A stretch of 7,662 nt of DNA from CAVQGF01 sp045807945. Its GTDB lineage: Bacteria; Acidobacteriota; Terriglobia; Terriglobales; Acidobacteriaceae. The notes beneath the pieces were generated by a model. That model saw only the letters and a program-made list of their open reading frames with translations, was not told where the DNA came from and searched no databases. Location of the stretch: positions 1 to 7,662 of the forward strand of contig JBJMGI010000089.1 in NCBI GenBank assembly GCA_045807945.1. Reading direction: 5' to 3'. The translations under genes and the position numbers were made by a program. Positions 1 through 6,013 of the stretch are shown here, piece by piece (position 1 is the stretch's first letter; every line of letters starts with the position of its first letter).

Positions 1-429
1 CCCGTCTTTAATCTTTATGACAAAGAGTGGCCCATCCGCACTCACCAGCGGCAGTATCCGCCGGCGAAGTTCGTCTTCGCCGAAGCAGGACGCACCGGCT
101 CGGCCGTAGATTCCATCGTCTCGGCGGGATGCATCGTCTCCGGCGGTATGGTGAAGAATTCCATCCTCTCGCCCGACGTCCGCGTGAACTCTTATTCCGA
201 CGTGGAAGACAGCATCATCTTTTCGCATGTGAACATCGGCCGGCACTGCAAGATCAAGAAGGCCATCATCGATCGCGACGTCCACATCCCGGAAGGTACC
301 GTGATCGGCTTCGACCCGGAAGCTGACAAGCAGAATTATTTCGTCACCGAGACCGGCATCACGGTCGTGACGCGCGACTATTCCCTGTTCGAAAATCCCG
401 TCGCGGCGGATTACTTCACTAGCGAATGA
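1..429 (+). CDS. glgC: Glucose-1-phosphate adenylyltransferase, C-terminal part (5' end outside window)
   Basis: The frame is open from base 1 to the TGA at 427-429 and encodes the last 142 residues of ADP-glucose pyrophosphorylase. This enzyme makes ADP-glucose from glucose-1-phosphate and ATP, the committed step of bacterial glycogen synthesis in the cytoplasm. The visible part is the C-terminal left-handed beta-helix domain, with family-typical stretches: NLYDKEWPIRTHQ near the start, PPAKFVF, the glycine/serine turn VSAGCIVSGG, the coil residues VRVNSYSDVEDS and IGRHCKIKKAIIDRDVHIPEG, and the closing GITVVTRDYS. The N-terminal nucleotide-binding domain lies upstream of the window. The tail FENPVAADYFTSE is short and variable in the family. 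The next reading frame starts inside this stop (ATGATGA). The last 21 coding bases (405-425) are repeated with two mismatches at 1039-1059. The identification is secure; only the length upstream is unknown. Confidence 0.96.
   Translation, partial: PVFNLYDKEWPIRTHQRQYPPAKFVFAEAGRTGSAVDSIVSAGCIVSGGMVKNSILSPDVRVNSYSDVEDSIIFSHVNIGRHCKIKKAIIDRDVHIPEGTVIGFDPEADKQNYFVTETGITVVTRDYSLFENPVAADYFTSE
405..425 (+). repeat. Direct repeat copy 1 (3' end of glgC)
   Basis: This stretch of the glgC 3' end matches 1039-1059 at 19 of 21 positions (shared core ATTACTTC and CTAGCGA). Both copies read in the same direction. The pair brackets the low-GC frameshifted gene. The similarity weakens but continues leftward: the peptide read here is PVAADYFTSE-stop and the peptide at the second copy is SVGANYFPSD-stop. 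Confidence 0.7.
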
Positions 430-991
430 TGATTCCAGATCTTCCAAGGAAATTTTGTGCAGGCGCATTCGAGAACCAAACGCCGCACACGTATCCGGAT
501 ATATTCGCGGAGCAGAAAACCACTGGACCACCTCGTCTCGCAATTGGCGCAAGTAAAGATCAAATCCAGCTGATTTCCAGATTGGTTGAGGGAATGCCCG
601 AGCCCTACGGAGTGCTCTACCTATTGGCGACATCGCGTTGGGATCAACCGCTAGGAAGTATCAGTCTGAAGAGGTGAGTCGCATAGATCTGATGGGTTTT
701 TTGAGACAGTTCCGGGATTATCTTCAACACGATGGACGACACCATTTATGGATTCGCTCAATGGGCGAAGACGATCAACTCGTCTACGAAAATCACAATC
801 TCATATACGCCTACGGATCACTCGAGAGATACAAGCGAGTGCTGGCGAGCATGGCATTCCACGAGGCTCCGATTTCAGTCCCAACTCCGCACTGTCACAA
901 TTACCATCCTCAATTTGACCAAGCTGAGAAGGACATTTTGAGTCACTGGGAATGGAGACGATACGACCTCAAAACACAAGACTTGGAATAA
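426..991 (+). pseudogene. Small conserved-looking hypothetical gene split by a one-base frameshift
   Basis: Two overlapping open frames look like halves of one protein. The first runs 426-677 and starts at an ATG overlapping the glgC stop. The second is open from about 638 to the TAA at 989-991 and has no ATG or Shine-Dalgarno site near its beginning. Reading base 656 twice (GGA then AAG) joins them into about 188 residues, giving PEPYGVLYLLATSRWDQPLG followed by KYQSEEVSRIDLMGFLRQF. This suggests one A was lost from an original GGAAAG. The C-terminal half has motifs I recall from a family of small uncharacterised bacterial proteins: DGRHHLWI, LVYENHNLIYAYG, PTPHCHNYHPQFD and SHWEW. The histidine-rich segment (about 887-907) could bind metal, but that is speculation. 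GC is mid-to-high 40s percent by eye, clearly lower than its neighbours, which suggests later acquisition. A sequencing error would equally explain the frame break. Function is unknown. Confidence 0.6.
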
Positions 992-1003
992 AGATGTCAG
1001 GGC

Positions 1004-1018
1004 GAGCCTATGTGGCTC
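1004..1018. other. Small hairpin downstream of the frameshifted gene
   Basis: GAGCC and GGCTC form a perfect 5-bp stem around a TATGT loop, 13 bases after the TAA at 989-991. No T-run follows, so it is at best a weak transcription terminator. Confidence 0.25.
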
Positions 1019-1038
1019 ATTGAGGTTGATAGTGTGGG

Positions 1039-1059
1039 GGCGAATTACTTCCCTAGCGA
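1039..1059 (+). repeat. Direct repeat copy 2 (duplicate of the glgC 3' end)
   Basis: This copy matches 405-425 at 19 of 21 positions. Read in the equivalent frame it encodes GANYFPSD followed by a TAG stop at 1061-1063, resembling the real glgC tail AADYFTSE-stop. It lies only a few bases from the 3' end of the convergent acetyltransferase gene. A natural reading is that glgC once ended here, tail-to-tail with that gene, before foreign DNA entered. Confidence 0.65.
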
Positions 1060-1066
1060 CTAGCTT

Positions 1067-1663
1067 CTAAGCCGAAGCGCGCTCTGCAAGTTTCGCTTCC
1101 AGGTTGCGTTTCACCTCTGGCCACTCCTCGGCGATGATGCTGAAGATCACGGAGTTCCGGTTACGTCCGCCCCACACCAGCATGTGATTGCGCAGGATGC
1201 CTTCCTGCTTGGCGCCGATGCGCGCGATGGCCGCGCGCGACTTCACATTCGTCTCGTCGGTCTTCAGCATAACGCGGCGGGCGTCCATCGTTTCGAAGGC
1301 GTGGCGCAGCATCAGATACTTGGCTTCGGTGTTGACGGCGGTGCGCTGATGCGAGCGCGCGATCCACGTCCAGCCAATCTCCATCGTGCGGTGCTGGGTT
1401 TGTATGTCGGCGAGGCGCGTGCTACCGACGATGTGCGCGGACTTCTTGTCGCGCGTGGCGAAAGCGATCACCGTCCCCGCAACTTGTAGCTTTAGCGCTT
1501 CCTCTACATAGGCGCGCATGTCCTCGCGGTTGCGGATATTGACAGTCGTGAAGTTCCACAACTCCGGATCGAGACCGACGGCACAGAGTGCGTCGAGATG
1601 CTCGAGCGAGAGCGGCTCCAGGCGGACGTGATTGCCTTCGAGAGTGACGGGGGCGACGTTCAT
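1067..1663 (-). CDS. GNAT family N-acetyltransferase, RimJ/RimL type
   Basis: The 198-residue product is a cytoplasmic acetyl-CoA-dependent N-acetyltransferase of the Acetyltransf_3 (RimJ/RimL-like) group. It opens with VTLEGNHVRLEPLSLEHLDAL (residues 6-26), the usual first strand and helix. It continues with IVGSTRLADI (78-87) and the core MEIGWTWIARSHQRTAVNTEAK (94-115), where the acetyl-CoA pyrophosphate loop and helix lie. It ends with RRVMLKTDETNVKSRAAIARIGAKQEGILRNH (129-160), the conserved 'NxxSRxAIxRxGAxxEG' block. The length is normal for the group. The substrate cannot be told; relatives act on ribosomal proteins, antibiotics or small amines. The start ATG (1661-1663) has no visible Shine-Dalgarno sequence, only an A/T-rich leader, but the N-terminus aligns well with the family. 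The gene is convergent with glgC, and a 108-bp gap holding a palindromic repeat separates it from the next minus-strand gene. Confidence 0.88.
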   Translation of the reverse strand: MNVAPVTLEGNHVRLEPLSLEHLDALCAVGLDPELWNFTTVNIRNREDMRAYVEEALKLQVAGTVIAFATRDKKSAHIVGSTRLADIQTQHRTMEIGWTWIARSHQRTAVNTEAKYLMLRHAFETMDARRVMLKTDETNVKSRAAIARIGAKQEGILRNHMLVWGGRNRNSVIFSIIAEEWPEVKRNLEAKLAERASA

Positions 1664-1688
1664 GACAAAAAAATACCACAGCAGAAAC

Positions 1689-1756
1689 CGCCACAGATGA
1701 ACACAGATCTAAATAAACCTTGGCTACTTCAGCGTTGATCCGTGAAATCTGTGGCG
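1689..1756. repeat. A-type palindromic repeat, copy 1
   Basis: The perfect 10-bp arms CGCCACAGAT (1689-1698) and ATCTGTGGCG (1747-1756) are inverted. Imperfect pairing extends inward (ACACAGATC against GATCCGTG). The element sits in the gap between the two minus-strand genes and ends 15 bases before the stop of the secreted-protein gene. Related copies occur at 5805-5823 (left half only) and 6588-6656. Such elements are likely dispersed, non-coding and hairpin-forming; this one may end or stabilise the transcript coming from 2779. Confidence 0.75.
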
Positions 1757-1771
1757 TATTGGCTTTTCGAA

Positions 1772-2779
1772 CTACTTCTTCGGCTTTATGAGTACCGGCG
1801 TCTCGTCCGTGCCGGTGGGCAGGGGCTTGGGTTGCGTCGGGATCCACGCCGTCTGGTTCACAGGCGCCATCGGATCAACGCCGAAATCCCACACATAGAG
1901 GTTCATCTCTTTCGGGCTAAGCATCTCGATGAGCGCGTACTCGCCGGGCGCGAGCGGCTGCGCCGGAGTCACCTTCACCCATCCGCCGCTCACCGGTTCC
2001 GTCTTGGTCGGGATCCAGTTGCCTTCCTGCTTCACCTTGCCCGTGATGTAAACCTTCAGGTCGCCGACGATGCGCGCGTCTTTTTTCTTTTCGACTTTGG
2101 CGATACGGAAGCGATTCGCTTGCAGGTCGGTATCGCTGGCGCTGGCCTTCGTTGCTTTCGGATCTGCCTGCTGGGCAGCCTGATCGGTGCCGCTCACATC
2201 CACGTTCGCATACAAGACCGGGACGACCGCATGCGCCTGCACTCGTGCCTTCGGACCTTTCAGCTCGATCGTCTGCTTAGCAACGTTCAGCGGATTCACC
2301 ACCGCGACCAGGATATTTTTCCCGGTATGCTTGTTCAGCTCACCGCCGTTCTGCACAATCTCCACCAGCTGCGGGTTCTTCTGGAATTGATCGAGCAAAA
2401 ATACGCCACCGTCTTCTGGTAACCGCAACCCGGGCGCGACCGTCGGCGATTTTGCCTCTTCGGCTGCCGCCTCCGCGGCGTCCTCTTTATTCATCTCCTG
2501 CTGGGTCGCATGGACACCGGCCGCGGCTTGGGCTTCCCACTTGTTGGTGGCGTCCCAATCCACGAGGGATTTGGGGATCTCCTCCCATATATAGCGCTCG
2601 GCGCTGTAATAGCGGACCCGGTCGCCCTTTACCTCATATTTTGTCGCGAGCTGGTAGGAGCCGTCTTTCAAAATGAGGCGCTTCGCGCGCTCCTCAGTGT
2701 GTGCGGCCGCGACCAAAGCCAGGAGCAAGCAGATTGTGGTGAGGCATCTGCGCATAAGGGATGCAAGTCTCTGAACCAT
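1772..2779 (-). CDS. Secreted or periplasmic protein of unknown function (acidobacterial type)
   Basis: The 335-residue product begins with basic residues and a hydrophobic stretch (RRCLTTICLLLALVAAA, residues 10-26), a likely Sec signal peptide cleaved near AAA-HT. No lipobox cysteine is positioned after a small residue, so a lipoprotein is unlikely. Residues about 33-78 form a small domain (KRLILKDGSYQL, YEVKGDRVRYYSAER, WEEIP, LVDWDAT) that I recall from acidobacterial secreted proteins. Residues about 80-110 are an Ala/Glu/Gln-rich, probably helical linker. Residues about 150-310 look beta-rich (NILVAVVNPLN, KARVQAHAVVPVLYANVDVS, GGWVKVTPAQPLAPGEYALIEM, LYVWDFGVDP). The C-terminus is proline- and lysine-rich. 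I do not recognise an enzyme motif. Met9 (ATG complement at 2753-2755) is a possible alternative start that still keeps the signal peptide; neither start has a clear Shine-Dalgarno site. Confidence 0.85.
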   Translation of the reverse strand: MVQRLASLMRRCLTTICLLLALVAAAHTEERAKRLILKDGSYQLATKYEVKGDRVRYYSAERYIWEEIPKSLVDWDATNKWEAQAAAGVHATQQEMNKEDAAEAAAEEAKSPTVAPGLRLPEDGGVFLLDQFQKNPQLVEIVQNGGELNKHTGKNILVAVVNPLNVAKQTIELKGPKARVQAHAVVPVLYANVDVSGTDQAAQQADPKATKASASDTDLQANRFRIAKVEKKKDARIVGDLKVYITGKVKQEGNWIPTKTEPVSGGWVKVTPAQPLAPGEYALIEMLSPKEMNLYVWDFGVDPMAPVNQTAWIPTQPKPLPTGTDETPVLIKPKK

Positions 2780-3073
2780 TTTAGATGCAGGTCGGGAGCA
2801 AAGAGGCTAATCGAACGGTGTGATAATGGGCGGATGTTCGATGTGCCGTTCAATTGGCGGCTTCCTTACCGATGGAGAACGACCTCCGCTGGGTACTGCC
2901 TCGCGCAATCTGCCGGGTCGTGAACAAGGGGATTGACTGCGAGTCCGTCGGAGTGAGCCCGACTGGTACAACGTGGACAATCAGAATAGCGGTTGCTACC
3001 ACTGTGAGGTCGTAAGGCCGGGGCAGCTCTGGAAGGCAAATCTTAGTGCTACGAATTAACACCAGAGTTTCTG

Positions 3074-3079
3074 TATAAT
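3074..3079 (+). promoter_or_regulatory. Candidate -10 box for pyrG
   Basis: A perfect TATAAT lies 144 bases before the pyrG start codon. At the normal spacing (3051-3056) the -35 region is ACGAAT, a poor match to TTGACA. If used, transcription would start near 3086 and leave a leader of about 138 bases. Confidence 0.4.
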
Positions 3080-3176
3080 GGGTCGTGCACCCCTGCTGGC
3101 GCCAAGCCAACAAGAATACCTACTGGGGCACAGCATCCTCTAGAAACAGTTTCAAAAATCCAGCCGTTTGGCAGAA

Positions 3177-3196
3177 GTGCGTCTGCGAGAGCGCAC
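3177..3196 (+). promoter_or_regulatory. Hairpin in the presumed pyrG leader
   Basis: GTGCGTCT (3177-3184) can pair with AGA-CGCAC (3188-3196, with G3191 bulged), forming eight pairs around a three-base GCG loop. It ends 14 bases before the A/G-rich ribosome binding site (AAAAGGGG, 3211-3218) of pyrG. It could influence translation or mRNA stability. I see no evidence that it is the CTP-sensing attenuator known from Gram-positive pyrG leaders. Confidence 0.3.
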
Positions 3197-3223
3197 ATAA
3201 ATCAGGATCAAAAAGGGGCACGC

Positions 3224-4897
3224 ATGCCGGCTAAGTACATCTTTGTTACGGGCGGAGTGGTTTCATCGTTGGGTAAGGGACTCGCGGCGGCCTCCATCGG
3301 CTGCCTGCTCGAGAGCCGCGGCCTCAAGGTCAACATCATGAAGTTCGACCCGTACCTGAACGTTGACCCCGGCACCATGTCGCCCTTCCAGCACGGCGAA
3401 GTCTTCGTGACCGACGACGGCGCTGAGACCGACCTGGACCTTGGCCACTACGAGCGCTTCACCCACGCCAAACTTTCGCGCGACAACAACTGGACCACCG
3501 GGCGTATCTACGAGCAGATCATCACTAAGGAGCGGCGCGGCGATTATCTCGGCAAGACCGTGCAGGTGATCCCGCACGTAACCAATGAGATCAAGTCCGC
3601 GATGAAGAAGATCGCGCAGGATGTGGACATCGCCATCGTAGAGATCGGCGGAACCGTCGGCGACATCGAGTCCTTACCGTTCATCGAAGCCATCCGCCAG
3701 ATGCGCCAGGAGCTGGGACGCGAGAACACGTTGTTCGTCCATGTGACCTTGGTGCCGTGGATCGGCGCTGCCGGCGAGCTCAAGACGAAGCCGACGCAAC
3801 ACTCGGTCAAGGAATTGCTTAGCATCGGCATTCAGCCAGACATTCTTCTGTGCCGCACCGACCGTTTTCTCTCCAAAGACATCAAGTCGAAGATCGCGCT
3901 CTTCTGCAATGTGGAGAATGACGGCGTCATCACCGCGAAAGACGTGGCGTCCATATACGAAGTGCCGGTCGTCTTCGCGAAGGAAGGCGTGGACACCCTC
4001 GTCCTTAAATATTTGCACCTGGATGCGCCCGACCGCGAGATGGCGAAATGGGAAGAGTTGGTGCACAACGTCTACAACCCGAAAGACGAAGTCTCTATCG
4101 CGATCGTCGGCAAGTATGTCGAGTACGAGGATTCATACAAATCATTGAAAGAAGCGTTGGTGCACGGCGCGCTCGCGCACAACTTGAAATTGAGCATCAC
4201 CTGGGTGGAAGCCGAGGGCGTCGAAACGAAAGACGGCGGCGAGTACGAATCGCAGCTCGAAGATTACGACGGCATCCTCGTTCCCGGCGGCTTCGGTAAG
4301 CGCGGCATCGAAGGTATGCTGAATGCGATCCGCTACGCGCGCGAGAAGAAAGTTCCGTATTTCGGAATCTGCCTCGGCATGCAGACGGCGTGCATCGAGT
4401 TTGCGCGGAACGTATGCATGCTCGAGGGCGCAAACTCGAGCGAGTTCGATCAATCCACCGCGCACCGCATCATCTATAAGCTGCGCGAGCTGCGCGGCAT
4501 TGACGAGCTCGGCGGAACAATGCGCCTGGGCGCCTGGACCTGCAAGATACAGCCCGACACGCTGGCGCACCGCATCTACGGCGACCTCGAGATCAGCGAA
4601 CGCCATCGCCATCGCTATGAATTCAATCGCGAATACGAAGCGGTGCTCACCGGCGCTGGCCTGCGCATCTCCGGCTCAACCCCAGACGGAACTTACGTCG
4701 AAATGGTCGAGTTGCCGGACCATCCGTTCTTCATCGGCTGCCAGTTCCATCCAGAATTCAAGTCGAAGCCGCTCGAGCCCCATCCGCTGTTCCGCTCGTT
4801 CATCGGCGCAGCGTACGAGCAGCGCCAGCGCGTGATGAAAGAAAAAATGTCGGTGGATGACGAGCTGTTCCTGCGCGGCGAGAAAGTGAAGCGCTAA
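3224..4897 (+). CDS. pyrG: CTP synthase (glutamine-hydrolysing)
   Basis: The 557-residue product converts UTP, ATP and glutamine to CTP, the last step of pyrimidine nucleotide synthesis, in the cytoplasm. The N-terminal amidoligase domain (about 1-270) starts with KYIFVTGGVVSSLGKG; the P-loop Lys is K18. It carries the expected magnesium ligands D72 and E140 and the signature QVIPHVTNEIK (114-124). The C-terminal class I glutamine amidotransferase domain (about 290-535) has the oxyanion stretch LVPGGFGKRG (352-361), the nucleophile C383 in GICLGMQ, and the H509/E511 pair in FHPEF. The length is normal and all catalytic residues are present, so it should be active. The ATG is preceded by AAAAGGGG (3211-3218) at good spacing. 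The kdsA gene follows after 71 bases, the well-known pyrG-kdsA arrangement linking CTP supply to CMP-Kdo formation. The stop codon lies at the edge of an inverted repeat (4896-4963). Confidence 0.98.
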   Translation: MPAKYIFVTGGVVSSLGKGLAAASIGCLLESRGLKVNIMKFDPYLNVDPGTMSPFQHGEVFVTDDGAETDLDLGHYERFTHAKLSRDNNWTTGRIYEQIITKERRGDYLGKTVQVIPHVTNEIKSAMKKIAQDVDIAIVEIGGTVGDIESLPFIEAIRQMRQELGRENTLFVHVTLVPWIGAAGELKTKPTQHSVKELLSIGIQPDILLCRTDRFLSKDIKSKIALFCNVENDGVITAKDVASIYEVPVVFAKEGVDTLVLKYLHLDAPDREMAKWEELVHNVYNPKDEVSIAIVGKYVEYEDSYKSLKEALVHGALAHNLKLSITWVEAEGVETKDGGEYESQLEDYDGILVPGGFGKRGIEGMLNAIRYAREKKVPYFGICLGMQTACIEFARNVCMLEGANSSEFDQSTAHRIIYKLRELRGIDELGGTMRLGAWTCKIQPDTLAHRIYGDLEISERHRHRYEFNREYEAVLTGAGLRISGSTPDGTYVEMVELPDHPFFIGCQFHPEFKSKPLEPHPLFRSFIGAAYEQRQRVMKEKMSVDDELFLRGEKVKR

Positions 4898-4963
4898 CCG
4901 CGAAGGACACTAAGGTTCACAAAGACTTTCCAGAAACGCCGTTCGTTCGTGACCCTTGCGGTT
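4896..4963. repeat. C-type inverted repeat in the pyrG-kdsA gap
   Basis: AACCGCGAAGGACAC (4896-4910) and GTGACCCTTGCGGTT (4949-4963) are inverted copies matching at 12 of 15 positions. The left arm overlaps the last two bases of the pyrG stop codon, and the right arm ends 5 bases before the kdsA ATG. It could fold in the pyrG-kdsA transcript and modulate kdsA translation or processing. The sequence resembles dispersed 'AACCGCGAAGGACAC' repeats I recall from acidobacterial genomes. Confidence 0.6.
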
Positions 4964-4968
4964 CAAAT

Positions 4969-5799
4969 ATGCCCAGCACCTTCAAAGTCGGACGCGTCGA
5001 GATCGGCGGCGGGGAGATGTTTCTCATCGCCGGGCCGTGCGTCATCGAGAGCGAAGCGCACACTCTCAAAATGGCTGAGGCCATCGCGGGCGTCTGCAAG
5101 GCGCTGCGCCTTCCATACATCTTCAAAGCTTCATACGACAAAGCCAATCGCACTTCGCTGAAGAGCTTTCGAGGGATCGGCATGGAAGCGGGGCTGCGCG
5201 CACTGGCGAAGGTGAAGAAGTCGGTAATGAATATCCCCGTGCTCACGGACGTGCACGAAGCGGTGGACGTGCAACGCGTCGCCGAAGTTGCCGACGTTTT
5301 GCAGATCCCCGCGCTGCTCTGCCGCCAGACGGATCTTTTGGTCGCCGCCGCAAAGACGGGCAAAGCCGTCAACATCAAGAAGGGACAATTCGTCGCTCCC
5401 GGCGATATGCGCTTCGCCGTCGAGAAGGTTCGCGAGGCGGGGAATGACAAAGTCTTCGTGACCGAACGCGGCACGACATTCGGCTACGGGAATCTGGTAG
5501 TGGACATGCGCTCGCTGCCCATCATGAGCATGTTCGCGCCGGTGGTTTTCGACGCGACGCACTCCGTCCAGCTTCCTTCCGCGAGCGGAGACAGTAAAGG
5601 CACCAGCGGCGGCCAGCCACAGTTCATCCCGGTGCTTGCGCGAGCAGCCGTGGCCGCGGGCGTGGACGGCGTCTTCATGGAAGTGCACGACAATCCCAAG
5701 CAGGCGAAATCGGATGGTGCGAATGCGCTCGACCTGAAGAATCTTCGCGGCGTGCTGCAGGAATTGATGGCGGTGCGCAAGGCCGTGAGTAAAATCTAA
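4969..5799 (+). CDS. kdsA: 3-deoxy-D-manno-octulosonate 8-phosphate synthase, metal-dependent class
   Basis: The 276-residue TIM-barrel enzyme condenses phosphoenolpyruvate with arabinose-5-phosphate to give Kdo-8-phosphate, the first committed step to the Kdo of lipopolysaccharide, in the cytoplasm. Signatures are FLIAGPCVIES (18-28), FKASYDKANRTS (52-63), RQTDLL (119-124), NIKKGQF (135-141), TERGTTFGYGNLVVDMRSLP (165-184) and DATHSVQLP (195-203). The putative metal ligands of the Aquifex-type enzymes are all present: C24, H198, E238 and D249. The enzyme therefore belongs to the metal-dependent class, unlike the E. coli enzyme, which has Asn in place of the Cys. The ATG at 4969 fits the family N-terminus, but no Shine-Dalgarno sequence is visible; translation may depend on coupling or on the adjacent hairpin. 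It follows pyrG by 71 bases on the same strand and is probably co-transcribed with it. Confidence 0.97.
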   Translation: MPSTFKVGRVEIGGGEMFLIAGPCVIESEAHTLKMAEAIAGVCKALRLPYIFKASYDKANRTSLKSFRGIGMEAGLRALAKVKKSVMNIPVLTDVHEAVDVQRVAEVADVLQIPALLCRQTDLLVAAAKTGKAVNIKKGQFVAPGDMRFAVEKVREAGNDKVFVTERGTTFGYGNLVVDMRSLPIMSMFAPVVFDATHSVQLPSASGDSKGTSGGQPQFIPVLARAAVAAGVDGVFMEVHDNPKQAKSDGANALDLKNLRGVLQELMAVRKAVSKI

Positions 5800-5804
5800 G
5801 AACT

Positions 5805-5823
5805 GCCACAGATTTGCACTGAT
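5805..5823 (+). repeat. A-type repeat, left half only (copy 2)
   Basis: GCCACAGATTTGCACTGAT matches the left arm of the A-type repeat, as at 6591 onward. No right arm ATCTGTGGC is found downstream. It lies just after the kdsA stop and runs within about 17 bases into the B-type repeat, as if the right half were lost or replaced. Confidence 0.55.
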
Positions 5824-5839
5824 ACCCCGATTCATTTTT

Positions 5840-5965
5840 GTCATTCTGAGCGAAGCGCGAATGAAGTGAGCGCGAGTCGAAGAATCCCTTGACCCGCGAC
5901 ATTCCTACCAACGAAGGGGTCCTTCGACTCCGCCTGCCCGAGCGGGCTCCGCTCAGGATGACGAC
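5840..5965. repeat. B-type long inverted repeat (TTCGACTCCGCTCAGGATGAC family)
   Basis: The left arm 5840-5890 starts GTCATTCTGAGCGAAGC and ends GAGTCGAAGAATCCCTT. The right arm 5914-5965 starts AAGGGGTCCTTCGACTC and ends CTCCGCTCAGGATGACGAC. The arms are nearly complementary at both ends, with a more divergent middle and a roughly 23-base spacer. The transcript would form a very long hairpin between kdsA and the PfpI-family gene, which could terminate or stabilise the kdsA message. A fragment of the same family lies at 6664-6676. There is no open frame within it. Confidence 0.8.
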
Positions 5966-6002
5966 ATAACCTCTCCGCGCCCTCCTGCATCCCAATCCTT
6001 AC

Positions 6003-6007
6003 GGGAG
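6003..6007 (+). promoter_or_regulatory. Ribosome binding site of the PfpI-family gene
   Basis: GGGAG lies six bases before the ATG at 6014 and supports that start. It is one of the few clear Shine-Dalgarno sites in the window. Confidence 0.7.
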
Positions 6008-6013
6008 AAATTT

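Larger units (their letters stand above)
2780..3223. other. Intergenic region without a convincing gene, upstream of pyrG
   Basis: This 444-bp gap lies between the divergent secreted-protein gene and pyrG. An 87-codon open frame exists on the minus strand (2850-3113), but its product has no recognisable motif and no ribosome binding site, so I leave it uncalled. The right part holds a TATAAT box at 3074-3079 and a small hairpin at 3177-3196. I see no tRNA-like or rRNA-like sequence. The region probably contains promoters for both flanking genes, and a small RNA cannot be excluded. Confidence 0.5.

Noticed and set aside
27..326. 99-codon plus-strand frame at the window start
   Set aside because: It overlaps the glgC frame, which encodes clear beta-helix motifs; the Arg/His-rich product is an out-of-frame shadow.
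650..662. Programmed ribosomal frameshift as explanation of the split gene
   Set aside because: The sequence around 654-658 (GGAAGT) is not an X-XXY-YYZ slippery site, and no obvious downstream pseudoknot was seen. Mutation or sequencing error is simpler.
1689..1756. CRISPR-like repeat arrangement from the ACAGAT/ATCTGTG repeats
   Set aside because: The copies are inverted, dispersed singly, and not regularly spaced, so they are palindromic intergenic repeats rather than an array.
1742..2422. 226-codon open frame on the plus strand
   Set aside because: It lies opposite the secreted-protein gene, its product is Arg/His/Leu-rich as expected of an antisense frame in GC-rich coding DNA, and it has no recognisable motif.
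2850..3113. 87-codon minus-strand open frame in the gap before pyrG
   Set aside because: It has no ribosome binding site, no recognisable domain and unremarkable composition, and it covers the candidate pyrG -10 box. It cannot be excluded, but it is not supported.
3080..3170. tRNA or other structured RNA gene in the pyrG leader
   Set aside because: No cloverleaf with a TTC-type T-loop and CCA end could be made; only short isolated stems are present.
4142..4612. 156-codon minus-strand open frame inside pyrG
   Set aside because: It is antisense to the strongly conserved glutaminase domain of pyrG and its composition is typical of a shadow frame.
5131..5844. 237-codon minus-strand open frame over kdsA
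   Set aside because: It is antisense to kdsA, and its His/Arg-rich product matches nothing I recognise.
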